The notes below the pieces were generated by a model, which was not told the DNA's origin, did not search any database, and saw nothing but the letters and a program-made list of their open reading frames with translations. DNA of 14,153 bases from JAEUIA01 sp038330085 (GTDB taxonomy: Bacteria; Planctomycetota; UBA1135; GCA-002686595): assembly GCA_038330085.1 (NCBI GenBank), contig JBBQNP010000118.1:1-14153 (forward strand). Direction: 5' to 3'. This document shows, piece after piece, positions 8,542 through 14,153 of the stretch (the stretch's first letter is position 1; every line of letters begins with the position of its first letter). Position numbers and translations under genes: made by a program.

Positions 8542-8633
8542 CCGGCGCTCCAGGGCTCCGAGAACAAGGGCCAGACTGTTCTCCCGACCGGAGAAGAGTC
8601 GGGTCTCCGCCAGTCACCAAATCAAGGAACGTC
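8542..8633. promoter_or_regulatory. Divergent control region between sigma-54 activator and flagellin
   Basis: This 92-bp gap must hold or adjoin the promoters of both genes. It is packed with GAGAA/TTCTC-type inverted repeats: GAGAACA (8560-8566) with TGTTCTC (8577-8583); TTCTCC (8579-8584) with GGAGAA (8590-8595), spacer 5; CCCGAC (8583-8588) with GTCGGG (8598-8603); and CGGAGA (8589-8594) with TCTCCG (8604-8609). No -24/-12 element with the strict GG-N10-GC spacing and a good -12 block, and no sigma-28 match, is evident on either strand. The dyads may be operators for the neighbouring activator, RNA elements of the flagellin leader, or both. Confidence 0.55.
8624..8629 (+). promoter_or_regulatory. 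Flagellin ribosome-binding site with short spacing
   Basis: AAGGAA lies only 4 nt before the flagellin ATG at 8634, which is closer than usual. Its core GGA (8626-8628) is also the binding core of CsrA/RsmA-type repressors. A second GGA sits at 8590-8592, in the loop of the CCCGAC/GTCGGG hairpin. Confidence 0.6.
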
Positions 8634-9455
8634 ATGGGCCTCAGAATCAACACGAACATCGCGTCGCTGAACGCGCAGAACAACCTGGACACGGTTTCGA
8701 ACCGCCTGGCCGGGAACTACTCACGCTTGTCTTCGGGTCTGCGCATCACGAAGGCGGGGGATGACGCCGCCGGCCTCGCGATCAGCGAGAAGCTGCGCGC
8801 GAAGATCAGCTCGTACGACCAGAGCAGTCGCAACGCCCAAGACGGCATCTCGCTCGTCCAGACGGCGGAAGGCGCGCTCCAAGAGTCGGGCAACCTTCTG
8901 AACCGCATCCGCGAGCTCTCGGTCCAAGCGGCCAACGGCACGCTCGGCGCGACGGAACGCACCACGATCAACAACGAAGTCACCTCGCTCGTCAGCGAAA
9001 TCGACCGCATCGCGAGCACGACCGAGTTCAACGGCGTCAGCCTGCTCAACGGCAGCACGACGACCGCCTCGATCCAGGTCGGCATCAACGCCGGCCAGAC
9101 CGTCGACGTCGGGTTGCAGAACTCGACCTCCACGACGCTCGGCGTCAGCACGATCGCGACGGACACGGTCGCGAACGCGAACCTCGCCATCACCGCGGTC
9201 GACGCCGCGATCAACACGCTGGCGCAATCGCGCGGCAAGCTCGGCGCGTCGCAAAACCGCCTCCAGAGCGCGTACTCGACGGTCCAGACCGCCCGCGAGA
9301 ACACCAGCGCCGCCGAAAGCCGCATCCGCGACGTCGACTTCGCCAAGGAAACGGCCGACCTGACCCGCAACACGATCCTGCAACAGGCCGCGACGTCGGT
9401 GCTGCAACAGGCCAACGTGCAGCCGCAGCTCGCGCTGTCGCTCCTCCGCGGTTAG
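8634..9455 (+). CDS. fliC: Flagellin (short, D0/D1 type)
   Basis: This is the filament subunit, exported by the flagellar type III system. At 273 residues it is short for the family (often 280-500), because the variable D2/D3 region is almost absent. The N-terminal D0/D1 domain (1 to about 140) has INTNIASLNAQNNL, RLSSGLRITKAGDDAAGLAISEKL and RIRELSVQAANGT (91-103). Residues about 140-180 are a minimal surface segment rich in Ser, Thr and Val. The C-terminal D1/D0 (about 180-273) includes SRGKLGASQNRLQ, AESRIRDVDFAKE and the ending LALSLLRG. The helix recognised by animal Toll-like receptor 5 in other flagellins is largely preserved. The gene is monocistronic or leads the fliD group, with a strong hairpin after it. 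FliS is encoded downstream and should chaperone it. Confidence 0.97.
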   Translation: MGLRINTNIASLNAQNNLDTVSNRLAGNYSRLSSGLRITKAGDDAAGLAISEKLRAKISSYDQSSRNAQDGISLVQTAEGALQESGNLLNRIRELSVQAANGTLGATERTTINNEVTSLVSEIDRIASTTEFNGVSLLNGSTTTASIQVGINAGQTVDVGLQNSTSTTLGVSTIATDTVANANLAITAVDAAINTLAQSRGKLGASQNRLQSAYSTVQTARENTSAAESRIRDVDFAKETADLTRNTILQQAATSVLQQANVQPQLALSLLRG

Positions 9456-9500
9456 TCGATTGGCTGACGCGCGTCCGCGCGCGTGAAGCCGGAACCTGAA

Positions 9501-9537
9501 CGGCAGCCGGAGTCCTTCGAAAGGGCTCCGGCTGTCG
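9501..9537 (+). terminator. Strong hairpin terminator after flagellin
   Basis: A near-perfect inverted repeat of about 17 bp (9501-9517 paired with 9521-9537, loop CGA; two G-T pairs) starts 46 nt after the flagellin stop. The core arms are CAGCCGGAG and CTCCGGCTG. The following bases (TGTCATT) are only mildly T-rich, so termination may be incomplete. The hairpin separates abundant flagellin mRNA from fliD and could also protect its 3' end. Confidence 0.65.
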
Positions 9538-9576
9538 TGTCATTGGGGCGGGTGTGCAAGAGGCGGGTCCAGAGGC

Positions 9577-9604
9577 TCACGCGGACAGCCGGATCGACCG
9601 ATAA
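9577..9604 (+). promoter_or_regulatory. Possible sigma-28 (FliA) promoter for fliD
   Basis: ACCGATAA at 9597-9604 matches seven of eight bases of the sigma-28 -10 element GCCGATAA, 36 bp before the fliD start. The -35 side (TCAC at 9577-9580, 16 nt away) is a poor match to TAAA. It lies just beyond the flagellin terminator, where a cap-protein promoter is expected. No fliA gene is in the window. Confidence 0.28.
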
Positions 9605-9640
9605 CGAGAGTGGCCCATTGGGTCGGAATCTCAGGCAATC

Positions 9641-11146
9641 ATGACCACATTCGGCAGCGGCATCGGCATCGGCGGACTCGCGAGCGGCATCGATTCGAAC
9701 TCGATCATCCAGAAGCTCGTCCAGCTCGAGAGCATTCCGATCACGCAGATCCAGGACAAGGTCACCAAGCAGAAAAGCAAGCTCAACGGCGTCTCGCAGC
9801 TGCAGGCGCTAGTCAAGGACCTGCAGGCGAAGGCGAAGGCCGTGTCGACGCAGTCGGACTTCCTCGTGTTCGACGTCAACGCGAGCCAGGACGGCGTCGC
9901 GAGCTTCACCGCGACGGGATCGGCCGCGTCGGCCACGCACACGCTGACCGTGAACCAGCTCGCGTCTGTAGATCGGTGGGCATTCGACGGCGTCGCCGAC
10001 TCGACCACGAACCTGACTGCGAGCTCGGGGCAATCCGTCTCGTTCACGACCAACGGCACCGCGTACCAGATCGACGTCGACCCTTCCTCATCCTCGCTCG
10101 AGAACATCGCTTCGCAGATCAACACGGTCGCTCATGCCGACGTGGCGGCGACCGTCGTGAACACCGGGACGACGGCATCGCCGAGCTACAAGCTCGTGCT
10201 GACCTCGAAAAACAGCGGGGAAGCGGGCCGGGTCAGCGGCCTCACGAGCGGCGTCGACGGGCTCACCATCGACTCCACCGCGCCGGCGGTTGACGGCACG
10301 CCGGGGAGCACGAACAACATCACCGTGGGACTGAACGCGATCGCGGTCGTCGACGGGCTGACCGTCGAGCGTTCGACGAACGAGTTCTCGGACGTGATCA
10401 CCGGTGTTTCGTTTACGGCGCAGGCCGCGGATCCAGCCAAGCAGATCAACTTCAGCGCGGTGCCCAACAAGGCCGCGGTGAAGACCAAGGTGCAGGGCCT
10501 AGTCGACAGCTACAACGCGGTCATCAACTTCATCAACACGCAGAACACCTACAGCAAGGACGCGGGCGCCGGCGGCGTGCTGTTCGGCGACCAGATCCTC
10601 TCCACCGTCCGCACCACGATCAACAACGCGCTGTTCAACGTGCCGCTCGACCAGGTGGCGAACGACACCACGGGCTACTCGACGTTGAGCGTGATCGGCA
10701 TCTCGCGCCAAAGCGACGGAACGCTCTTGATCGACCAGACGAAGCTCGACGACAAGCTCAACACGAACATCGCCGCTTTTTCGGATCTCTTCGTGGACAC
10801 CGACGGGTTCAACAACGGCGGTGCCTTGCCGAACACGCCCGAGTACTACATCGACACGACCGCGGACTCGGGTCTCGCGTCGTCGCTCACCCGCGCAATC
10901 GACCAGATGATCAAGCTCACGTCGAGTTCGGGAGGCATCGCGATCAAGGGCCTGTTCGACGCGCGCAACGAGACGATCAACAACCAGATCAAGGATCTCA
11001 ACAGCCAGGTCCTGGCGAAACAGGTTTACGTCGACAAGTTCGAGCAGGACCTACAGAGCAAGTTCGCCAACCTCGAAGCGACCATCGGAAAACTCAACTC
11101 GGCCGGCGCCGGATTCGCGGCGGCCATTTCAGGACTTCCCCATTGA
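9641..11146 (+). CDS. fliD: Flagellar cap protein FliD (HAP2)
   Basis: FliD forms the cap at the filament tip and guides insertion of flagellin. The product is 501 residues, within the normal range. Residues 1 to about 105 are FliD_N, with GIGIGGLASGIDSNSIIQKLVQLESIPI at the start and a coiled coil after it. The middle (about 90-240) is a beta-rich, Ser/Thr-rich region. Residues about 245-490 form FliD_C: INFSAVPNKAAVKTKVQGLVDSYN, a QILSTVR segment, and a C-terminal coiled coil (VYVDKFEQDLQSKFANLEATIGKLN). The ATG at 9641 has a weak ribosome site (AGG, 9633-9635), but the conserved N-terminus fixes the start. The stop overlaps the fliS start. Confidence 0.96.
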   Translation: MTTFGSGIGIGGLASGIDSNSIIQKLVQLESIPITQIQDKVTKQKSKLNGVSQLQALVKDLQAKAKAVSTQSDFLVFDVNASQDGVASFTATGSAASATHTLTVNQLASVDRWAFDGVADSTTNLTASSGQSVSFTTNGTAYQIDVDPSSSSLENIASQINTVAHADVAATVVNTGTTASPSYKLVLTSKNSGEAGRVSGLTSGVDGLTIDSTAPAVDGTPGSTNNITVGLNAIAVVDGLTVERSTNEFSDVITGVSFTAQAADPAKQINFSAVPNKAAVKTKVQGLVDSYNAVINFINTQNTYSKDAGAGGVLFGDQILSTVRTTINNALFNVPLDQVANDTTGYSTLSVIGISRQSDGTLLIDQTKLDDKLNTNIAAFSDLFVDTDGFNNGGALPNTPEYYIDTTADSGLASSLTRAIDQMIKLTSSSGGIAIKGLFDARNETINNQIKDLNSQVLAKQVYVDKFEQDLQSKFANLEATIGKLNSAGAGFAAAISGLPH

Positions 11147-11544
11147 GCACAACTGAACAACGCAACGTGGCCGACGTCTACCTCGAAAACGCTGTGGAGA
11201 ACGCTCCGCCGGTCAAGCTCGTGCGCATGATGGTCGAGGGCGCATTGCGCTTCATCGACCGCGCGATCGCGACTCCGGCGCGGCCGGACCGCCGCGCGTT
11301 CGTGAACTGGTGCCAGCGTGCCGACGCCATCGTGCTCGAGCTGCGTCTGTCGCTCGTGCCCCTCGAGGGATCCGATCTGACGACGAACCTCCAGAACCTC
11401 TACGTGTTCTGCGAAGGGCGCATCGGCCAGGCGTTGTCGACGGATACGCACGAACCGCTGCACGAAGCACGCAAGGTGCTCGTGACGCTGCTCGACGCGT
11501 GGCAACGGATCGAGACGCCTACCGATCCGGACGCCGGGGCATGA
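11143..11544 (+). CDS. fliS: Flagellin-specific chaperone FliS
   Basis: FliS binds the flagellin C-terminus in the cytoplasm and prevents early polymerisation. The 133-residue product is typical in length. It carries the family core YLENAVENAPPVKLVRMMVEGALRFIDRA (about 12-40), followed by three further helices, including LTTNLQNLYVFCEGRIGQAL. The start is TTG, which overlaps the fliD stop as TTGA. AGGA at 11131-11134 with 8 nt spacing supports this start, and no suitable ATG is nearby. The end overlaps the next gene (ATGA at 11541-11544), so fliD, fliS and the next ORF are translationally coupled. Similarity to well-studied FliS is recognisable but moderate. Confidence 0.9.
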   Translation: MSTTEQRNVADVYLENAVENAPPVKLVRMMVEGALRFIDRAIATPARPDRRAFVNWCQRADAIVLELRLSLVPLEGSDLTTNLQNLYVFCEGRIGQALSTDTHEPLHEARKVLVTLLDAWQRIETPTDPDAGA

Positions 11545-11921
11545 GCGCCGGCGCCGACCGCGCTGCGCTGCTGCGCGAGCTCGAGACGTTCGAGTGCAAG
11601 ATGCGCAAGCTGATCTCGATGATCGAGGCGCCGGTCACGGACCTCGACGGGCTCGCGCGCGCGACACAGGACCTGTCGAACCACGCATTCGAGGCGGAGA
11701 GGCTCGTCGCGCAGTTCAAGGACGCCGCTGTCGGGGAGGTTGCGAACGTGAAGCGCCGTCTCGCGCGGCTCGTGGACCTCGACGCGGTCGCGCGCGCTGC
11801 CTGCAGGAGCGAACTCGAGAAGACTGCCGCAGCGATGGATCGCGTGCGGCATGTGCGCACGCAGCTCGACACGCTGCGCTCCGTCGAGCACGCGGGCGAG
11901 ACGCTCGACTACACGAGCTGA
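11541..11921 (+). CDS. Small helical protein in the fliT position, putative export chaperone
   Basis: This 126-residue protein is nearly all charged helix (LLRELETFECKMRKLISMIEAPVT; ATQDLSNHAFEAERLVAQFKDAAVGEV; CRSELEKTAAAMDRVRHVRTQLDTL), with no signal peptide or membrane segment. I do not recognise its family from sequence. Its size, its helical makeup and its location directly after fliD-fliS match FliT (the FliD chaperone in enterics) and FlgN-type chaperones, which diverge greatly in sequence. The ATG at 11541 shares ATGA with the fliS stop; the frame is open farther upstream, but that part overlaps fliS in a different frame and looks non-coding. A chaperone role is inferred from position and helical makeup only. 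Confidence 0.7.
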   Translation: MSAGADRAALLRELETFECKMRKLISMIEAPVTDLDGLARATQDLSNHAFEAERLVAQFKDAAVGEVANVKRRLARLVDLDAVARAACRSELEKTAAAMDRVRHVRTQLDTLRSVEHAGETLDYTS

Positions 11922-11930
11922 CGCACGCTT

Positions 11931-11988
11931 GGTGGTGGTGACATCCACCACACCTGTCGAGATCTTCGACAGTCGAGCGAGTGTGGTG
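11931..11988. repeat. Nested inverted repeats upstream of the fliO promoter
   Basis: Three copies of a CACCAC-type motif and one perfect palindrome lie here. GTGGTGG (11932-11938) pairs with CCACCAC (11945-11951). CACCACAC (11946-11953) also pairs with GTGTGGTG (11981-11988). CTGTCGA (11954-11960) pairs with TCGACAG (11966-11972) around GATCT. The first two stems share bases and are mutually exclusive as RNA. As DNA, the array lies about 70-130 bp upstream of the predicted sigma-54 start site, the usual enhancer distance. It could also act as a terminator for the fliD-fliS transcript. Confidence 0.65.
11954..11972. promoter_or_regulatory. Candidate enhancer (UAS) palindrome for a sigma-54 activator
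   Basis: This is a perfect 7-5-7 palindrome, CTGTCGA-GATCT-TCGACAG, centred at 11963. That is about 98 bp before the start site predicted from the sigma-54 promoter. Its spacing and symmetry match the dyads bound by dimeric Fis-type helix-turn-helix domains of NtrC-family activators, and both activators encoded in this window have such a domain. Which one binds is unknown. Confidence 0.5.
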
Positions 11989-12034
11989 CGCGCTGGAATG
12001 CGGTAACCAGCCTCCAGGATGCGCATCAGCCGGA

Positions 12035-12050
12035 TGGCACCGGCCTTGCT
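12035..12050 (+). promoter_or_regulatory. Sigma-54 (RpoN) promoter of the fliOPQR operon
   Basis: TGGCAC-CGGCC-TTGCT matches the consensus TGGCAC-N5-TTGCW at every defined position, with the exact GG-N10-GC spacing. The invariant GG is at 12036-12037 and GC at 12048-12049. The predicted start site is about 12061, 20 nt before the first ATG of fliO. It is the only full match I found in the window, and it lies in a non-coding gap. Confidence 0.88.
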
Positions 12051-12080
12051 TGGATACGGCGCGCGGACTGAGCGCACCGC

Positions 12081-12521
12081 ATGATCCAACAACTCGCACT
12101 GCTCACGGACACCGCCGCGCGCACACAGCCCGGTGGTCCCGACATGACGCGCTACGTGCTCGTCTGCTTCGTGTTGCTCGGCGCCATCGGGGGCGTGGCG
12201 TACCTGTTCAAGCGCTTCATCGCGTCGTCCGTGCGCGCGCGCGCGTCGAAGCGCTCGTTGCAGATCGTCGACCTCCTGCCGCTCGGTGGGAAGCAGCGTC
12301 TGTGCGTCGTGCGCTGCTACGACCGGACGTTCGCGCTGGGGTTGGGCGACAAGGAAGTCGCGCTGATCGCCGAGCTCGACGCGCAGGCGACGCCGGCCAA
12401 GCCGGAAACGGCCTTCGCTGCGTTGTTGAAGCGCAAGCAGGCCGTCGAAACCGAGCCCGATGCCGTCGCTCCCGCACCGCGCAAGCGCAGCGTGTTGACC
12501 GGCGGGGGACTCTTCGCATGA
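12081..12521 (+). CDS. fliO: Flagellar biosynthesis protein FliO
   Basis: FliO is a small membrane protein that helps FliP assemble into the export gate. The 146-residue product has one transmembrane segment at about 23-46 (TRYVLVCFVLLGAIGGVAYLFKRF). A cytoplasmic domain with the FliO pattern follows (SLQIVDLLPLGGKQRLCVVRCYDRTFALGLGDKEVALIAEL), then an Ala/Pro/Lys-rich tail. FliO is poorly conserved; the call rests on this pattern plus its position directly before fliP. The ATG at 12081 lacks a good ribosome site. ATG at 12144, preceded by GGTGG with 8 nt spacing (12131-12135), would begin just before the membrane helix and may be the true start. The stop overlaps the fliP ATG (ATGA). Confidence 0.82.
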   Translation: MIQQLALLTDTAARTQPGGPDMTRYVLVCFVLLGAIGGVAYLFKRFIASSVRARASKRSLQIVDLLPLGGKQRLCVVRCYDRTFALGLGDKEVALIAELDAQATPAKPETAFAALLKRKQAVETEPDAVAPAPRKRSVLTGGGLFA

Positions 12522-13402
12522 GCGCTCTATGTGAGCACAGGATCGTGCGCGCGCTCGTCGCGACCATCGTTCTCTTCTTCGCGGCCCCGAACTCCTTTGC
12601 GCTGCAAAGCCAATCGCACGGTGCCGACCGCAGCATCGCCGCGACCACGGCCGACGCCCTTCGCGATGGCCTCGACGCCGTGACCAGCCTGCAGGGTGGC
12701 ACGAACCAGCCTTCGGACAACGAGAAGTCCAGCACCGAGACGGAGCCGCGCAGCTCGACGGCCATCGAGATCGCGGTCCTGCTGACGGTCCTGTCGCTCC
12801 TGCCCGCGATCCTCGTCACGATCACGAGCTTCACGCGCATCATCATCGTGCTCTCGTTCGTGCGCCGCGCGCTCGGCGTGAACGAGCTACCGCCTAACCC
12901 CGTGTTGATCGGGTTGTCACTGTTCCTGACGAGCTTCGTGATGGCGCCCGTTGCGAACCGCGTCTACGACTCGGCCTGGAAGCCCTACAAAGCCGGCGCG
13001 CTCGACATGGAGCAGGCCGGCGACAAGGCCTGGGTCGAGATGCGCGGATTCTTGCTCGCGAACACGCGCAAGAGCGAGCTCGATCTCTTCGCCGACATGG
13101 CGAAGCTGCCTCAGCCCGCAGCCGGCGCAGCGACCGACGACACGATCCCCGACCTGCCTTTCCGCGTCGTCGTGCCGGCGTTCGTGCTGAGCGAGCTCAA
13201 GACCGCGTTCCAGATGGGCTTCCTGCTCTTCTTGCCGTTCCTCGTCATCGATCTCGTCGTGTCGAGCGTGTTGCTCTCGATGGGCATGTTCATGTTGCCG
13301 CCGGTGATGGTGTCGACGCCGTTCAAGATCCTTCTGTTCGTGCTCGTCGACGGCTGGCACCTCGTGTGTCAATCGCTTGTCACGAGCTTCGTGACGACCT
13401 GA
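12518..13402 (+). CDS. fliP: Flagellar export gate protein FliP
   Basis: FliP builds the core of the FliPQR export channel in the inner membrane. The product is 294 residues, against about 245 in E. coli. It has a signal peptide (about 1-29, with VRALVATIVLFFAAP) and four transmembrane helices. Conserved blocks are SFTRIIIVLSFVRRALG, PPNPVLIGLSLFLTSFVMAP, PAFVLSELKTAFQMGFLLFLPFLVIDLVVSSVLLSMGM, and a C-terminal FKILLFVLVDGWHLV. The excess length is a Ser/Thr/Glu/Gln-rich linker at about 30-80, between the signal peptide and the first conserved helix. The ATG overlaps the fliO stop. The frame is open farther upstream, but that part lies over fliO and is rejected. Confidence 0.97.
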   Translation: MSALCEHRIVRALVATIVLFFAAPNSFALQSQSHGADRSIAATTADALRDGLDAVTSLQGGTNQPSDNEKSSTETEPRSSTAIEIAVLLTVLSLLPAILVTITSFTRIIIVLSFVRRALGVNELPPNPVLIGLSLFLTSFVMAPVANRVYDSAWKPYKAGALDMEQAGDKAWVEMRGFLLANTRKSELDLFADMAKLPQPAAGAATDDTIPDLPFRVVVPAFVLSELKTAFQMGFLLFLPFLVIDLVVSSVLLSMGMFMLPPVMVSTPFKILLFVLVDGWHLVCQSLVTSFVTT

Positions 13403-13415
13403 AAGGACGCACACC

Positions 13416-13694
13416 GTGACCGACATCGACCTCCAGATCACCGAGCTCGCGCGCGACCTCCTGTGGACGACGATCGTCCTCGCAGGACCCGTGTTGCTCG
13501 TCGGTCTCGCCGTTGGACTCCTCGTCAGCTTGTTCCAAGCACTGACGAGCGTTCAAGAGCAGACGATGAGCCTCATCCCGAAGATGTTCGCGGTGATGCT
13601 CGTCGTGTTGCTCCTGTTGTCACCCGCGCTGCAGATCCTGCGCGAGTACACCGAGCGCATCTTCAGTCAACTCGTCACGTTCGGCCTCAGCTGA
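13416..13694 (+). CDS. fliQ: Flagellar export gate protein FliQ
   Basis: FliQ is a 92-residue two-helix membrane protein that packs around FliP and FliR in the export gate. It has the expected length, two hydrophobic helices (about 16-40 and 52-75), and the conserved GLLVSLFQALTSVQEQTMSLIPK between them. The start is GTG, supported by AAAGGA at 13402-13407 with 8 nt spacing. Here the ribosome site begins at the last base of the fliP stop. The gene is followed by fliR after 2 nt. Confidence 0.97.
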   Translation: MTDIDLQITELARDLLWTTIVLAGPVLLVGLAVGLLVSLFQALTSVQEQTMSLIPKMFAVMLVVLLLLSPALQILREYTERIFSQLVTFGLS

Positions 13695-13696
13695 CG

Positions 13697-14153
13697 ATGG
13701 AACACTTCGCTCCGGGAACGATCGAGGCGTTCGGCCTGTACCTCGTGCGCACGAGCGCGCTCGTGTTGGCCGCGCCCGTGTTCGGCGCGACGACGGGCTT
13801 CTCCGGATACAAGGTCACGCTCATCTTCACCGTCGCGCTGCTCTTGTACGGCGTGCACGGTGTTCCACTCGACCACGCGTTGCAGCCGATCGAGTTCGCG
13901 TGCCTCGCGCTGCGCGAAGTGCTGATCGGTCTCGCACTTTCGTTCAGCCTTCAACTCGTCGTGCTCGTCGTGCGCGTCGCGGGCGACGTCATCGGCACGG
14001 AGATGGGCTTCAACATGGCGTCGATCATCGATCCCGTGATGGGCGTGCAGACGCCGATCATCACGCAGATCTACGAGACGTTTTTCTTCTTGGGCTTCTT
14101 GATGGTGAACGGTCACCACATGTTGATGCGCGGACTCGCGCAGTCGTTCGAGC
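13697..14153 (+). CDS. fliR: Flagellar export gate protein FliR (3' end beyond window)
   Basis: This is the N-terminal ~152 codons of FliR, which completes the FliPQR gate and is normally about 260 residues. It begins MEHFAPGTIEAFGLYLVRTSALVLAAP and has several membrane helices. It contains the family signature GDVIGTEMGFNMASIIDPVMGVQTPII, followed by FFFLGFLMVNGHHMLMRGLAQSF. The ATG starts 2 nt after the fliQ stop with no clear ribosome site of its own, so it is probably coupled. The frame is still open at the last base. Genes usually next in such operons (flhB, flhA) would lie outside. Confidence 0.95.
   Translation, partial: MEHFAPGTIEAFGLYLVRTSALVLAAPVFGATTGFSGYKVTLIFTVALLLYGVHGVPLDHALQPIEFACLALREVLIGLALSFSLQLVVLVVRVAGDVIGTEMGFNMASIIDPVMGVQTPIITQIYETFFFLGFLMVNGHHMLMRGLAQSFE

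Noticed and set aside
8583..8609. Pseudoknot formed by the two flagellin-leader stems
   Set aside because: The stems interleave like an H-type pseudoknot, but two of the connecting loops would have zero length, which is sterically implausible. I treat them as alternative hairpins.
9545..9557. TTGGGGCGGGTGTGC as a sigma-54 promoter for fliD
   Set aside because: GG-to-GC spacing is 9 rather than 10, and the -12 block lacks TT.
11981..13402. 473-residue version of FliP starting in the intergenic gap
   Set aside because: The added part runs over fliO in another frame and includes the sigma-54 promoter. ATG 12518 gives a proper signal peptide and overlaps the fliO stop.

Overview
The window is a dense, high-GC flagellar gene cluster. 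It has two back-to-back blocks that diverge from a 92-bp region at 8542-8633. The mix of sigma-54 (RpoN) regulation, a histidine kinase/NtrC-type regulator pair beside flgBC, signal-peptide-bearing envelope proteins and a short flagellin points to a Gram-negative-type (diderm), polarly or sparsely flagellated bacterium. Planctomycetota, or another deep high-GC diderm lineage, is my best guess. The sequence does not settle the phylum, and the flagellin is not the classical Rhodopirellula-like type.

The minus-strand block is read from 8541 down to 15. It runs: a receiver-less sigma-54 activator; a GHKL ATPase resembling anti-sigma-factor kinases; three unrecognised envelope proteins (a single-pass membrane protein, a secreted protein with a probable secretin/TonB N-terminal-like (STN-like) domain plus TPR-like helices, and a second secreted TPR-like protein); a soluble PAS histidine kinase; an NtrC-type response regulator; then the rod genes flgB and flgC. 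Most junctions from 6602 down are 2-9 nt gaps or TGATG-type overlaps, so this looks like one translationally coupled operon.

The plus-strand block starts with flagellin, followed by a strong hairpin terminator. Next come fliD (cap), fliS (flagellin chaperone, TTG start overlapping the fliD stop) and a small helical ORF in the fliT position. After a 159-bp gap comes the export-gate operon fliO-fliP-fliQ-fliR, with fliR cut by the window end. The gap holds a textbook sigma-54 -24/-12 promoter (12035-12050). A perfect 19-bp palindrome about 98 bp upstream of the predicted start site is where an activator would bind.

Together the genes cover filament, cap and chaperones, rod, export gate, and a local regulatory circuit: two sigma-54 activators, one kinase and one GHKL ATPase. 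The most novel parts are the three-protein envelope module with its GHKL neighbour (3451-7282) and the structured control regions at 8542-8633 and 11922-12080. No CRISPR, insertion sequence, tRNA or rRNA was seen. No intergenic stretch exceeds 300 bases.
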